Source of the DNA: Actinobacteria bacterium UBA4719
GTDB lineage: Bacteria; Actinomycetota; Actinomycetes; Actinomycetales; Dermatophilaceae
Assembly: GCA_002404345.1 (NCBI GenBank)
Contig: DHJN01000259.1
Location: forward strand, 1-23,794
Reading direction: 5' to 3'
DNA: 23,794 nt
Shown: in pieces, positions 1-6,265 of the stretch
Numbering within the stretch: position 1 is the first letter of the stretch
Layout: every line of letters starts with the position of its first letter
Notes under the pieces: model-generated
What the model was told of the DNA's origin: nothing
The model's input: only the letters and a program-made list of their open reading frames with translations
Databases searched by the model: none
Program-made: the position numbers and the translations under genes

Positions 1-20
1 TTAATTATTGCGCGAGCCCT

Positions 21-50
21 AAGCCGAGCGTAGCCAGTCGATCGGCTTTT
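21..50 (+). terminator. Possible intrinsic terminator
   Basis: The arms AAGCCGA (21-27) and TCGGCTT (42-48) form a perfect 7-bp stem with a 14-base loop, and a short T run ends at 50. This looks like a factor-independent terminator for a plus-strand gene left of the window. The T run is short, so efficiency is uncertain. Confidence 0.45.
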
Positions 51-115
51 GCCAGGAGCGGCTCGGCCGGCCCCGCTCACGCCAGCTGTTCGCTCTCACG
101 CAGGACCGCTGGACC

Positions 116-131
116 TGTCCCATTCCGCCGC
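116..131 (+). repeat. Cassette-junction repeat, copy A
   Basis: TGTCCCATTCCGCCGC is a diverged copy of the intergenic core seen ten more times in the same orientation. Its right part, CATTCCGCCGC followed by AGCGGACC, closely matches copy F. The sequence TCCGC-CGCAA-GCGGA (124-138) can fold into a small hairpin. It lies upstream of the membrane protein at 254 and marks the left edge of the first complete module. Confidence 0.55.
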
Positions 132-253
132 AAGCGGACCATGGGAAGCACCCTAGGTGGCGGTGACGGCGCTGACCGGTCGAGGAGTGATCCGATGCTC
201 ACCGCCGTGGGACGATGCCAAGGTCAGATCATTGCGGGCCCTGGAGGTCAAAC

Positions 254-859
254 ATGGCGGACGATGCAGCCGACGATGCCGGGCGAACAAGTTACCTCCA
301 CGACGACCTGATGGTGGAGTACTACCGCCTCGTGGACATTGTGGCCAGTTTCGACCAGCGGCTCCTGACCGTGAAGAGTTGGGGCGTCACGTTCTCCCTG
401 GCGACACTGGCCTTGGGGTTCCAGCAGGACCACTACGGCTTGTTCCTGGTCGCGGCCGCGGGCGCACTGGGCTTCTGGCTCATCGAGTGGTCCACCAAGT
501 CCCACCAGATTCGGTACTACCCGCGGATGAGCGACATCGAGACGATCGCGCACGAGCTGTACGGCGAACACACCATGCAGGGCACTGCATCGTCGCCGCT
601 GATCAACTGGGGTTGGCAAACCGCCGCGCAGCGTATCTGGGGCGAGCGCTTCACTTGGGGCAAGCTCTCCAAGAGCAGCCCCGGCGGCGCTCAGCGAGAC
701 CCGCGGGTGCCGCAGCGGTGGGAGGCCGTCGATCGCGACTCGCGTGTGAACGACTGGATCCTGCTTTGGCCGCACGTGGCGCTCCCGCACGCGATCGCGG
801 TGGCGCTCGGACTGGCGCTGTTTGTTCTCGGCCTGATCGGCAAGTTCGGGCCAATCTGA
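254..859 (+). CDS. Hypothetical 3-TM membrane protein
   Basis: I do not recognise the family. The 201-residue product starts at ATG 254, chosen because GGAGG (243-247) lies 6 bases upstream; an in-frame upstream ATG at 215 has no such site. Hydrophobic segments lie at about residues 42-56 and 61-79, and a third at the C-terminus (about 175-197). A soluble stretch of about 95 residues with basic and Trp-rich patches separates the second and third. The N-terminal part is acidic and Tyr-rich (MVEYYRLVDIV). This topology resembles small membrane effectors of accessory islands, but nothing fixes a function. It is alone between junction repeats A and B, and its TGA stop falls in the putative left arm of site B. 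Confidence 0.75.
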   Translation: MADDAADDAGRTSYLHDDLMVEYYRLVDIVASFDQRLLTVKSWGVTFSLATLALGFQQDHYGLFLVAAAGALGFWLIEWSTKSHQIRYYPRMSDIETIAHELYGEHTMQGTASSPLINWGWQTAAQRIWGERFTWGKLSKSSPGGAQRDPRVPQRWEAVDRDSRVNDWILLWPHVALPHAIAVALGLALFVLGLIGKFGPI

Positions 860-951
860 TCGCCCGACGGCTGGGGTGCGTCTTTGCGCCGCGTCATACC
901 GCGTCAGGGGCCCTGCCTGCTGTGCTGCGGTGGGGTCTGTCCTGACGCGGT
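854..951 (+). repeat. Cassette-junction repeat, copy B
   Basis: The core GCGTCATACCGC (891-902) is identical over 12 bases to copies C and G. A candidate left arm, ATCTGATCGC (around 855-864), contains the stop codon of the preceding gene. A second, perfect 11-bp inverted repeat, ACCGCGTCAGG (898-908) and CCTGACGCGGT (941-951), overlaps the core, so the site can fold in more than one way. Confidence 0.55.
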
Positions 952-998
952 CGTCGTCGATATCCTCGGCCCATGAGACGCGTGTCCGGGTCGGCGCG

Positions 999-1436
999 AT
1001 GACCCGTCTCAAGCGAAGCTTCACCCGCGCCGGAAACCACATCGGCGTGTGGATGTATCGCACACTGAAAGGGCGGCTGTCCAGTGGCAGCAAGAATGTC
1101 CACGTCCTGATGATCACGACGCCGGGCCGCCGTACCGGCATCCCTCGCTCGACCTGCGTGCGGTACCTCGAGACGCCGGCGGGCTTCGTAGTCTGGGGCA
1201 CCGGCTCCGGTTCGCGCAGAGACCCCGACTGGTTCCAGAACCTGCGCAAGGCTCCCACCGCCCGGGTCCAAGTACGGGAGCGGCAGCTCGTGGTGCGGCC
1301 CCACGAGTTGCACGGCGAGGAGCGGGACGCCATGTGGAGCGACCTCATTGAGACCCAGGCGCCCGGGGTCAGCCGGTACGCGCGAAAGGCAGGGCGCACC
1401 ATCCCGGTGGCCGTTCTCGAACCGGTTCAGGTCTAG
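999..1436 (+). CDS. Deazaflavin (F420)-dependent nitroreductase-family protein
   Basis: The 145-residue protein belongs to the DUF385 / Ddn split-barrel family, whose members bind F420H2 or related flavins and reduce diverse substrates in actinobacteria. Family marks are TTPGRRTGIPRST (about residues 40-52), the following strand GFVVWGTGSG, and RDPDWFQNLRKAP (about 72-84), equivalent to the usual P-x-W-x-x-N-L-x-A-x-P signature. Length is typical. I start at ATG 999 because the reading frame upstream, back to 876, is non-family sequence running through repeat B. No strong ribosome site is visible. It stands alone between repeats B and J. Actual F420 use and the substrate are inferred from the family only. 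Confidence 0.88.
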   Translation: MTRLKRSFTRAGNHIGVWMYRTLKGRLSSGSKNVHVLMITTPGRRTGIPRSTCVRYLETPAGFVVWGTGSGSRRDPDWFQNLRKAPTARVQVRERQLVVRPHELHGEERDAMWSDLIETQAPGVSRYARKAGRTIPVAVLEPVQV

Positions 1437-1468
1437 TTCGTTCAGGGTGATCCTGGCCGCTGGAAGCC

Positions 1469-1484
1469 GGCGTCTTTCCGCCGC
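1469..1484 (+). repeat. Cassette-junction repeat, copy J
   Basis: GGCGTCTTTCCGCCGC matches the common core with TCTTT in place of TCATT, the same variation as copy K. It lies 33 bases after the stop of the deazaflavin oxidoreductase and in the same orientation as the other copies. No convincing left arm was found. Confidence 0.5.
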
Positions 1485-1639
1485 GTCCGGGCGCGATGCG
1501 AGCACCCCAACGACGCCGATGAGCGAGCTTCTTCGACTACAGCAGGAGGGCGTCACGATACGGCACAACATAGCGCGCGCGACGGTCTCGCGGGGGCGGC
1601 TATGGCGAGGATCTCGCGGCACATGGCGATGCACTGAGA

Positions 1640-1808
1640 CTGCGAGAGGAAGGGCGTGCCGCAGGGTCACGTCGAGCTGTTCACCCGCCTTGGGCGACTG
1701 GGCGCCGGCGGCCCGGAGGCCTTCGAGGACCAGCAGGACGGGATGATGACCGTGGCCCAGGGGCAGGCGACGTCGCTGGAGACGGTGAGCTCGGCGGGCC
1801 CGAGTCAC
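1640..1808 (-). pseudogene. DsbA/FrnE-like thioredoxin-fold remnant
   Basis: Immediately after the SnoaL gene, a GTG at 1808 overlaps the SnoaL stop by four bases (GTGA), the spacing of a coupled downstream gene. One frame reads ELTVSSDVACPWAT, resembling the N-terminal strand and active-site loop of DsbA/FrnE-family oxidoreductases. The adjacent frame then reads LLVLEGLRAAG and later LDVTLRHALPL, resembling the first helix and second strand of the same fold. Homology-like sequence stops near 1650 and no frame continues to a full domain of about 200 residues. I infer a frameshifted and truncated gene that was the last member of the TetR-led operon. The match is by motif only. Confidence 0.42.
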
Positions 1809-2248
1809 ACGGCTTCTGGGGCCGGGAGTACGCCGAGCTGGCCGAGCAGGCCGGCGACGTCCATGATGATGCGGCTCTCGACGAAGATGCCGTCGCGGTA
1901 GCGGTCGATGGTCCAGGCCTCGACGGTGGCGGTGCGTCCGGTCGCCGGGATACCCATGAACTCACCCTCGTGCGTGCCCGTCCAGGTAGAGAAGCCCATG
2001 ACCCGGTCGCCCTCGACGAGGGTGTCATGGAGCGTCCAGCGGAGGTCGGGGAAGCCGGCGAACATCATGGCGAGGACGTCGCCGAGGCCTGCCCGTCCCG
2101 GTCCCTGGCCAGGGAGTGGGTTCAGCTCGACGAAGTCCTCGGCGACCATGTCGACCAGGGCCCGGTCGAGGTCCTGGGCGTTGATCACGTCGTCGATGAA
2201 GCGGTGCGCGAGCGCGCGAAGGTCTTGCTGGACAGCGGTGCTGGTCAT
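1805..2248 (-). CDS. SnoaL-like / NTF2-fold ester cyclase family protein
   Basis: The 147-residue protein has the SnoaL-like layout: an N-terminal helix pair (RALAHRFIDDVINAQD), a strand with AEDFVELNP, then GLGDVLAMMFAGFPDLRWTLHDTLVEGDRVMGFSTWTGTH, and a closing EAWTIDRYRDGIFVESR strand. Many members are small cone-shaped enzymes or binding proteins, so the substrate cannot be named. Start ATG 2248 has an upstream AAAGGA. It follows the mycothiol-isomerase-family gene after a gap of about 54 bases, and the 13 bases before its start (2249-2261, GAAAGGAACCACC on the minus strand) are identical to those before that gene. A DsbA-like remnant follows with a 4-base overlap. Confidence 0.85.
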   Translation of the reverse strand: MTSTAVQQDLRALAHRFIDDVINAQDLDRALVDMVAEDFVELNPLPGQGPGRAGLGDVLAMMFAGFPDLRWTLHDTLVEGDRVMGFSTWTGTHEGEFMGIPATGRTATVEAWTIDRYRDGIFVESRIIMDVAGLLGQLGVLPAPEAV

Positions 2249-2302
2249 GGTGGTTCCTTTCAGAGGGTGGGATTCTGCGGGTAGTGCCGTGCGCGACTGG
2301 TT

Positions 2303-3052
2303 TCACAAGGGCAGTGGGTGGCGCATCAGGCCGGTGCCAGGGAGTCGTCCGGAGAGGGTGCGGATGAAGTCGAGGGCGTCCATCTCGACGTGCTCACCGC
2401 CGTCCCCCTGGCTGAACGTGCCGCCGGCGGCGCCGGTCAGGTGGAGGTGGAACGGCTCCCCGTGGAGGTCTGCCCACTCCGCGACGATGTCGGCGACCAG
2501 GCGCCCGTCGTGGGCGGCGTCGAGCGGCATGGCACGGTCGATGGCTGCGTGGATGTCGATGCGGTGCGCCCAGACGTCACGGGTGAAGCCCACCTCGAGC
2601 AGGTAGTTCACCGGCTTCCAGCCGATCGGATCGCCGAACGGGACCGGCGTGAAACGCATGGGCAGCGGAGTGCCGAAACGGCCCTTGACCGCCTTCGCGC
2701 CGACTGCCTGGAGTTGTGCGATGACCTCGGTGTCGGTCAGACCTGTGCGCTCACGGATCTGGAGCTCGTTGAGGCCGTCGACCCAGTGGTGGGAGTCGAT
2801 CTCCTTGTTCAGCGGCAGGCCGCGGCGCAGCTGGTGCAGGAAGACCAGTGGCGATGCCTGAGCGTCGGCGGAGCCCAGAACGTGCAGGACCATCTTTCGT
2901 ACGTCCCAGCCGACGCAATCGGTGTCGGTCTGCCAATCCTCCGGGTGCAGCGAGGCGACCAGAGCGGCGAACTTCTCGAACTCGGCAGAGGCCAGGTTCC
3001 GGGCCTCCGTGCGGTTGATGCGGGTGACTCCGGTGGTGCTCGTGGTGCTCAT
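2303..3052 (-). CDS. Maleylpyruvate isomerase family mycothiol-dependent enzyme
   Basis: The 249-residue protein is of the MDMPI / DinB-like type. The N-terminal four-helix domain carries the signature DCVGWDVRKMVLHVLGSADAQ; the family's metal site usually uses a His here and an H-x-x-x-D/H pair later, matching RDVWAHRIDIHAA. The C-terminal part holds the alpha/beta domain (FHLHLTGAAGGTFSQGDGGEHVEMDALDFIRTLSGR). Members use mycothiol as cofactor for isomerisation or thiol transfer; the substrate is not evident. Start ATG 3052 overlaps the TetR stop as ATGA and has AAAGGA upstream, so it is probably translationally coupled to the regulator. Operon order is TetR, this gene, SnoaL, DsbA-like remnant. 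Confidence 0.88.
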   Translation of the reverse strand: MSTTSTTGVTRINRTEARNLASAEFEKFAALVASLHPEDWQTDTDCVGWDVRKMVLHVLGSADAQASPLVFLHQLRRGLPLNKEIDSHHWVDGLNELQIRERTGLTDTEVIAQLQAVGAKAVKGRFGTPLPMRFTPVPFGDPIGWKPVNYLLEVGFTRDVWAHRIDIHAAIDRAMPLDAAHDGRLVADIVAEWADLHGEPFHLHLTGAAGGTFSQGDGGEHVEMDALDFIRTLSGRLPGTGLMRHPLPL

Positions 3053-3633
3053 CGGTGGTTCCTTTCGGTGGCGTCGTCGACCAGTAGGTCGGTCATGCGG
3101 TCCAGGTGCCGGAGCCAGCGGTCGCCGGCAGGCTCGTTGCTGAGCTGGGCCTCGATCAGACCGGCGGTCATCGCAACGAGGCAGTCGATGTCGCCGGGAT
3201 CGGTCACGCCGGCCGCATTCATCACCGCGACAACGCGACCGAGGGCCTCTTGGGCGACCGCGTAGGACTCGGAGGTCGGCTCGAAGCCCGGGAGCAGCCG
3301 ACGAAAGAGCAGCGAGTTCCGCGCTGGGTCCGCGGTGGCGAAGTCGGCGAACGCACCGAGGTAGGCCTTGAGTGTTGCCCTTGGGTCGGCCTGGTCGTCG
3401 ATCGCAGACAGCACGTCGAGCAGCTGCCGATTGCCGTCGGCGAACATCGCGTCGTACAGAGCGTTCTTGGAGTCGAAGTAGGCGTAGAGCGATGGCTGCT
3501 GCATTCCTACTTCCTTGGCGAGGTCCCGCAACGAAACCAGCTGGATCCCGTTCTCCCGTGCCAGACCCCAAGCCGCCTCGACGATCGAGGCGATCTTGGC
3601 GTCCCTGCGGTGGGCGACCTTGTTGACGGGCAT
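3049..3633 (-). CDS. TetR/AcrR-family transcriptional regulator
   Basis: The 194-residue protein has a TetR N-terminal DNA-binding domain: IVEAAWGLARENGIQLVSLRDLAKEVGMQQPSLYAYFDSKNALYDAMF, with the helix-turn-helix at about residues 30-50 and the usual Y-x-Y/H-F motif. The C-terminal ligand domain resembles the WHG-type TetR regulators. Start ATG 3633 was chosen over the longer open frame because GAGAGG lies just upstream and the protein then begins MPVNKVAHRRDAKI, as expected. It leads the operon and overlaps the next gene by four bases. A 27-bp imperfect palindrome within its promoter (3660-3686) points to autorepression. The inducer is unknown, perhaps a substrate of the two enzymes downstream. 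Confidence 0.92.
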   Translation of the reverse strand: MPVNKVAHRRDAKIASIVEAAWGLARENGIQLVSLRDLAKEVGMQQPSLYAYFDSKNALYDAMFADGNRQLLDVLSAIDDQADPRATLKAYLGAFADFATADPARNSLLFRRLLPGFEPTSESYAVAQEALGRVVAVMNAAGVTDPGDIDCLVAMTAGLIEAQLSNEPAGDRWLRHLDRMTDLLVDDATERNHR

Positions 3634-3659
3634 GAGGCCCTCTCTCGGTAACAAACTAT

Positions 3660-3698
3660 CGGTGATAGGAGAATCACCTATCGCCGTTAGGTTGTCAA
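3660..3698 (-). promoter_or_regulatory. TetR-operon promoter with palindromic operator
   Basis: On the minus strand a consensus -35 TTGACA (plus-strand 3693-3698) precedes, at 17 bases, a weak -10 hexamer GATTCT. Overlapping this is the inverted repeat CGGTGATAGGAG (3660-3671) and CACCTATCGCCG (3675-3686), with 10 of 12 positions paired and a 3-base centre. Binding here would block RNA polymerase, as is usual for autoregulated TetR proteins. Confidence 0.6.
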
Positions 3699-3846
3699 CC
3701 CTGTGCCTGCTCCTGTCGTGAACTGCCATCCCGACTCCGAGAGCGCAGAGCGGGTCCATCAGCGCCTCTGGTTCCGCGCGGCTGGTCCTGTCGATGGACA
3801 GGTCGATCTGGCGCCACGGACCTCGAAGGTGATCCGTCGACGAGGT

Positions 3847-3862
3847 GCGTCATACCGCCGCC
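3847..3862 (+). repeat. Cassette-junction repeat, copy C
   Basis: GCGTCATACCGCCGCC shares 16 identical bases with copy G when the preceding T is included. It lies in the non-coding stretch between the TetR promoter and the EcsC gene. A possible left arm is GGTCGATCTGGCGCC (3801-3815); an alternative right-hand arm is GGCCGGTGACGCGC (3932-3945). Apart from this repeat and the TetR operator, 3634-4004 holds nothing recognisable. Confidence 0.6.
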
Positions 3863-4004
3863 ATTGCGACTACCCAATCCGTGCAGCAGACCCAGCAGCC
3901 GACGAGTGTGACCGAAGCGCGTGAAAGCCTCGGCCGGTGACGCGCTCAGCGCTGATTACATACAGATCCGCCGTTATGTCGGGTTTCGCCAGTATCTTGA
4001 GGCC

Positions 4005-5117
4005 ATGGCAGAACCGTCGCAGTACGAGCTTGAGGCCTGGAGTGACATCCAGGCGTTCAAAGGCCGCCAGGTCTCCCTCCGTATGGGTGAGGTCGGCCAG
4101 AGGGTCTTCAACACCACCACCGCCGCTGGCAGTCGGGCAACGAAGTACCTTGAGAATCACCCCCGGGCCCAAACAGCCCTGGAGCGCGGGCAGGGGGCCG
4201 CGGCCAAAGGCACGCAGATCGTCAGCGTTGGGGCCCGCACTGCCAGCGCCGCCCTTCCCGGCTGGGCTAGCACTGCAGGAAGTTCGGTGGGGCGGACCAC
4301 AGGCCGAGTCTCCAGAGCGGGCCTTTCGCCGAAGCGGGTGGTGGCAAAGCACGTCAAGCGCGGCCACGACGTCTCAAGGCTGCGTGATCTCCGGCGCCTG
4401 GATCTGCTCCAGATCGATGCCGTGCGAGGACGGACAGCGAGCTGGTTGTACCCGGCCGGAGCTGCATTGTCCGGCGCAGGAGCGGGATTCGTTATTTCCG
4501 GCGGGGAACTGGTCACCGCCGTGTCCGGTGGTGCGGCAGCGGCGCCGTCGGGGGCGGCAATCACGGGCGCGTTCATTGGTGACGCGGCGACGGTTCTCGC
4601 TCTCGGGTCCCGCGCCGTGGGCCGAACGGCCTTGCTGTACGGCTACGACCCGGAGTTACCTGCGGAGAGGGTCTTCATCATGTCTGTGGTCAATGCGGGG
4701 TCGGCGGTGTCGTCGGGCGCGAAGACGGCTGCGATGGCTGACATCTCGAAGCTCACTCAAGCTCTGGTCCGTGACAAGACGTGGAAGGTTTTGAACGAGT
4801 CCGTTGTCGCGAAGGTCGCACAGGAGTTCGCAAAAAGGTTCAGCTTCCGCCTGACCAAGCAGGGACTCGGAAAGGTTGTCCCCGCTGCCGGGATCGTTAT
4901 CGGCGGCGCGCTCAACTGGGCCACCCTCGAAGGCATCGTGGACGCCGCTGACATCGCCTATCGGCGACGGTTCCTTCTGGAGAAGTACCCCCACTTGGGT
5001 GACGGCGACACGTTCGGCAGGGTCGCTCAGGTCTTGGGCGACATCGCAGACGATGCCGACACGGAGATCAGCGTGATCGACCAGGTCGCAGAGGCCGGTG
5101 GACCCATCTTTGAGTGA
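4005..5117 (+). CDS. EcsC family protein
   Basis: The 370-residue protein matches the EcsC family (named after the third gene of the Bacillus ecs locus; molecular role unsettled). Family marks are the N-terminal YELEAWSDIQAFKGR, a Gly/Ala-rich hydrophobic stretch WLYPAGAALSGAGAGFVISGGELV from about residue 147, then DAATVLALGSRAVGRTALLYGYDP, FIMSVVNAGSA, and the C-terminal FRLTKQGLGKVVPAAGIVIGGALNWATLEGIVDAADIAYRRRFLLEKYP. The hydrophobic stretches suggest membrane association. ATG 4005 gives the family N-terminus. A TATCTT box (3993-3998) ends 6 bases before it, so the message may be leaderless, although GAGG is also adjacent. It is alone between repeats C and D, and its TGA lies in the left arm of D. 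Confidence 0.85.
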   Translation: MAEPSQYELEAWSDIQAFKGRQVSLRMGEVGQRVFNTTTAAGSRATKYLENHPRAQTALERGQGAAAKGTQIVSVGARTASAALPGWASTAGSSVGRTTGRVSRAGLSPKRVVAKHVKRGHDVSRLRDLRRLDLLQIDAVRGRTASWLYPAGAALSGAGAGFVISGGELVTAVSGGAAAAPSGAAITGAFIGDAATVLALGSRAVGRTALLYGYDPELPAERVFIMSVVNAGSAVSSGAKTAAMADISKLTQALVRDKTWKVLNESVVAKVAQEFAKRFSFRLTKQGLGKVVPAAGIVIGGALNWATLEGIVDAADIAYRRRFLLEKYPHLGDGDTFGRVAQVLGDIADDADTEISVIDQVAEAGGPIFE

Positions 5118-5260
5118 CGACGCGACGGCAGTCACCGGCCAAGCGTTGGACGGAAAGTGCACCCGTGGGACCGACACGGAGCCGGCACGGCGGCTGAGAT
5201 TGGGAGCGCATCGGAGAAGCCAATCTATGCATTGCTGCGACGCGCGCTTCATTCCGCCGC
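5112..5260 (+). repeat. Cassette-junction repeat, copy D
   Basis: The core GCGCTTCATTCCGCCGC (5244-5260) matches copies A and F in CATTCCGCCGC. A candidate left arm, GAGTGACGACGCG (5112-5124), contains the EcsC stop codon. CATTC in the core and GAGTG in the arm pair with one wobble. The remaining stretch, 5261-5526, shows no supported gene or RNA. Confidence 0.5.
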
Positions 5261-5526
5261 GTCAGCTCTAGTAGCCCAGAATGATGTGGGCGTCCCAAGG
5301 ACTGTCAGGCGGGCATGCGGACGTATCGGTGGGCGCGGATCTGACGGCCGGCGCGTGGGCGGGAACGTCGCATTACTCGTAAGTGCGGCCCCGGGTGAGT
5401 GTGACACGCGGAACCCAAGTCGAGCGGTCGTAGCCTACTTAGCGGGCATTGTCGGAGACGACGGGCGTCCTGCGCATCGAGTTCTCCAGGTCCTGACGGC
5501 TGGTCTGTGGCGTCGCGGGCCAAGCG

Positions 5527-5850
5527 TCAGCCCTTGAGTAGCCTTTTGGGCACGTCGGCAAACCCGGCCGGGGTCGAGGCGTGCCCCGCGTAGCCGGGGT
5601 AGCCCGGGTATCCGGGGTAACCGGGGTAGCCCGGATACCCGGGATAGCCGCGGTAGGGCTGGGATTCCTTCCGCAGGAGGCGGTTGCCGACGACGGTCCC
5701 GAGATAGTCGCCGTCCATATTCACGGCGTCGGCGTCACCCCAGGGGAACCACCCGATGGCGTCGCCGTCTCCGTTGAAAAGGAAGCGGTCGTCGCTTGTG
5801 CGGCGCCACGCAATCCAGTCCCCGGAGCTGGCGAACAAGAAATCAGCCAC
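5527..5850 (-). CDS. Beta-flower-like protein with YPG-repeat tail
   Basis: The 107-residue protein has short repeated strands in its first half: FLFASSGDWIAWR, RFLFNGDGDAIGWFPWGD, AVNMDGDYLGTVVGNRL. This pattern is that of small 4-fold beta-flower proteins. A Gly-Tyr-Pro tail follows, with GYP/G units repeated about seven times (residues 68-88), encoded by 9-base tandem repeats at about 5588-5660. The GTG start at 5850 overlaps the end of the DUF6527 gene by 8 bases, making this the last gene of the ubiquitin-like operon. The fold assignment is from memory of similar YPG-tailed proteins; the role is unknown. The tight coupling suggests it works with the conjugation genes. Confidence 0.75.
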   Translation of the reverse strand: MADFLFASSGDWIAWRRTSDDRFLFNGDGDAIGWFPWGDADAVNMDGDYLGTVVGNRLLRKESQPYRGYPGYPGYPGYPGYPGYPGYAGHASTPAGFADVPKRLLKG

Positions 5851-6265
5851 GGCGGGCCTCCTTGGTCTTTTCGTTGACGCGGCGGATGTGGTCCCAGGCG
5901 AGGCGCCACCAGGGCATGGGGGACGGCCGGGTCGCTGGTCGGGCGTGCGCGGCTCGGTCTCGTGCGCTCGCTGCTTTGGTCGCCCTCTTGGTTATGGGCG
6001 GGAGCCAGTCGATGCGGTCGTTTCGGACGTAGTAGTGAGATCTGCAGGGCTGCTGCCCGTTGCCGACGGAGGGACGCAGTGATACGGAGCCGTCGAAGGT
6101 GAGGGTCCAGTCGTGCGGCCCGAACGGGGTGACGACCTTGACGCCGCAGCCGCACGCGCAGAGGTGGACTGCGGTCTCGTACTTCATAGAGACGTAGAGC
6201 TTCCCCGGTTCGGGCCTCGTGGGGATGGACTGCGTGAACACCGGGGTCAGGGACTTGGCCCTCAT
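5843..6265 (-). CDS. DUF6527 family protein of ubiquitin-like operon
   Basis: The 140-residue protein has the DUF6527 signature: TRPEPGKLYVSMKYETAVHLCACGCGVKVVTPF (Cys cluster C-A-C-G-C at about residues 36-40), then DWTLTFDGSVSLRPSVGNGQQPCRSHYYVRNDRIDWL. The Cys-rich loop with CRSHYYV looks like a metal site. The basic C-terminal tail, about 45 residues, is less conserved. DUF6527 genes travel with bacterial ubiquitin-like (Bub-type) operons, where the family has been proposed to be a peptidase that processes or removes the ubiquitin-like protein; I recall this and cannot verify it here. Start ATG 6265 overlaps the E1 stop by 4 bases (ATGA), and its end overlaps the beta-flower-like gene by 8 bases. 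Confidence 0.85.
   Translation of the reverse strand: MRAKSLTPVFTQSIPTRPEPGKLYVSMKYETAVHLCACGCGVKVVTPFGPHDWTLTFDGSVSLRPSVGNGQQPCRSHYYVRNDRIDWLPPITKRATKAASARDRAAHARPATRPSPMPWWRLAWDHIRRVNEKTKEARRG

Noticed and set aside
158..171. GGCGGTGACGGCGC downstream of copy A as a right-hand arm
   Set aside because: Similar right-hand arms can be found at some copies (C, E), but the left-hand arms with stop codons are more consistent. In GC-rich DNA such matches are frequent.
876..998. N-terminal extension of the deazaflavin oxidoreductase frame
   Set aside because: The extra 41 residues run through junction repeat B and have no family resemblance; ATG 999 gives the normal length.
248..1402. Long minus-strand frame opposite the first two genes
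   Set aside because: It is antisense to two well-supported plus-strand genes and spans repeat B; a high-GC shadow.
3703..3924. Small plus-strand frame between TetR and EcsC
   Set aside because: No ribosome site or family resemblance, and it crosses repeat C.
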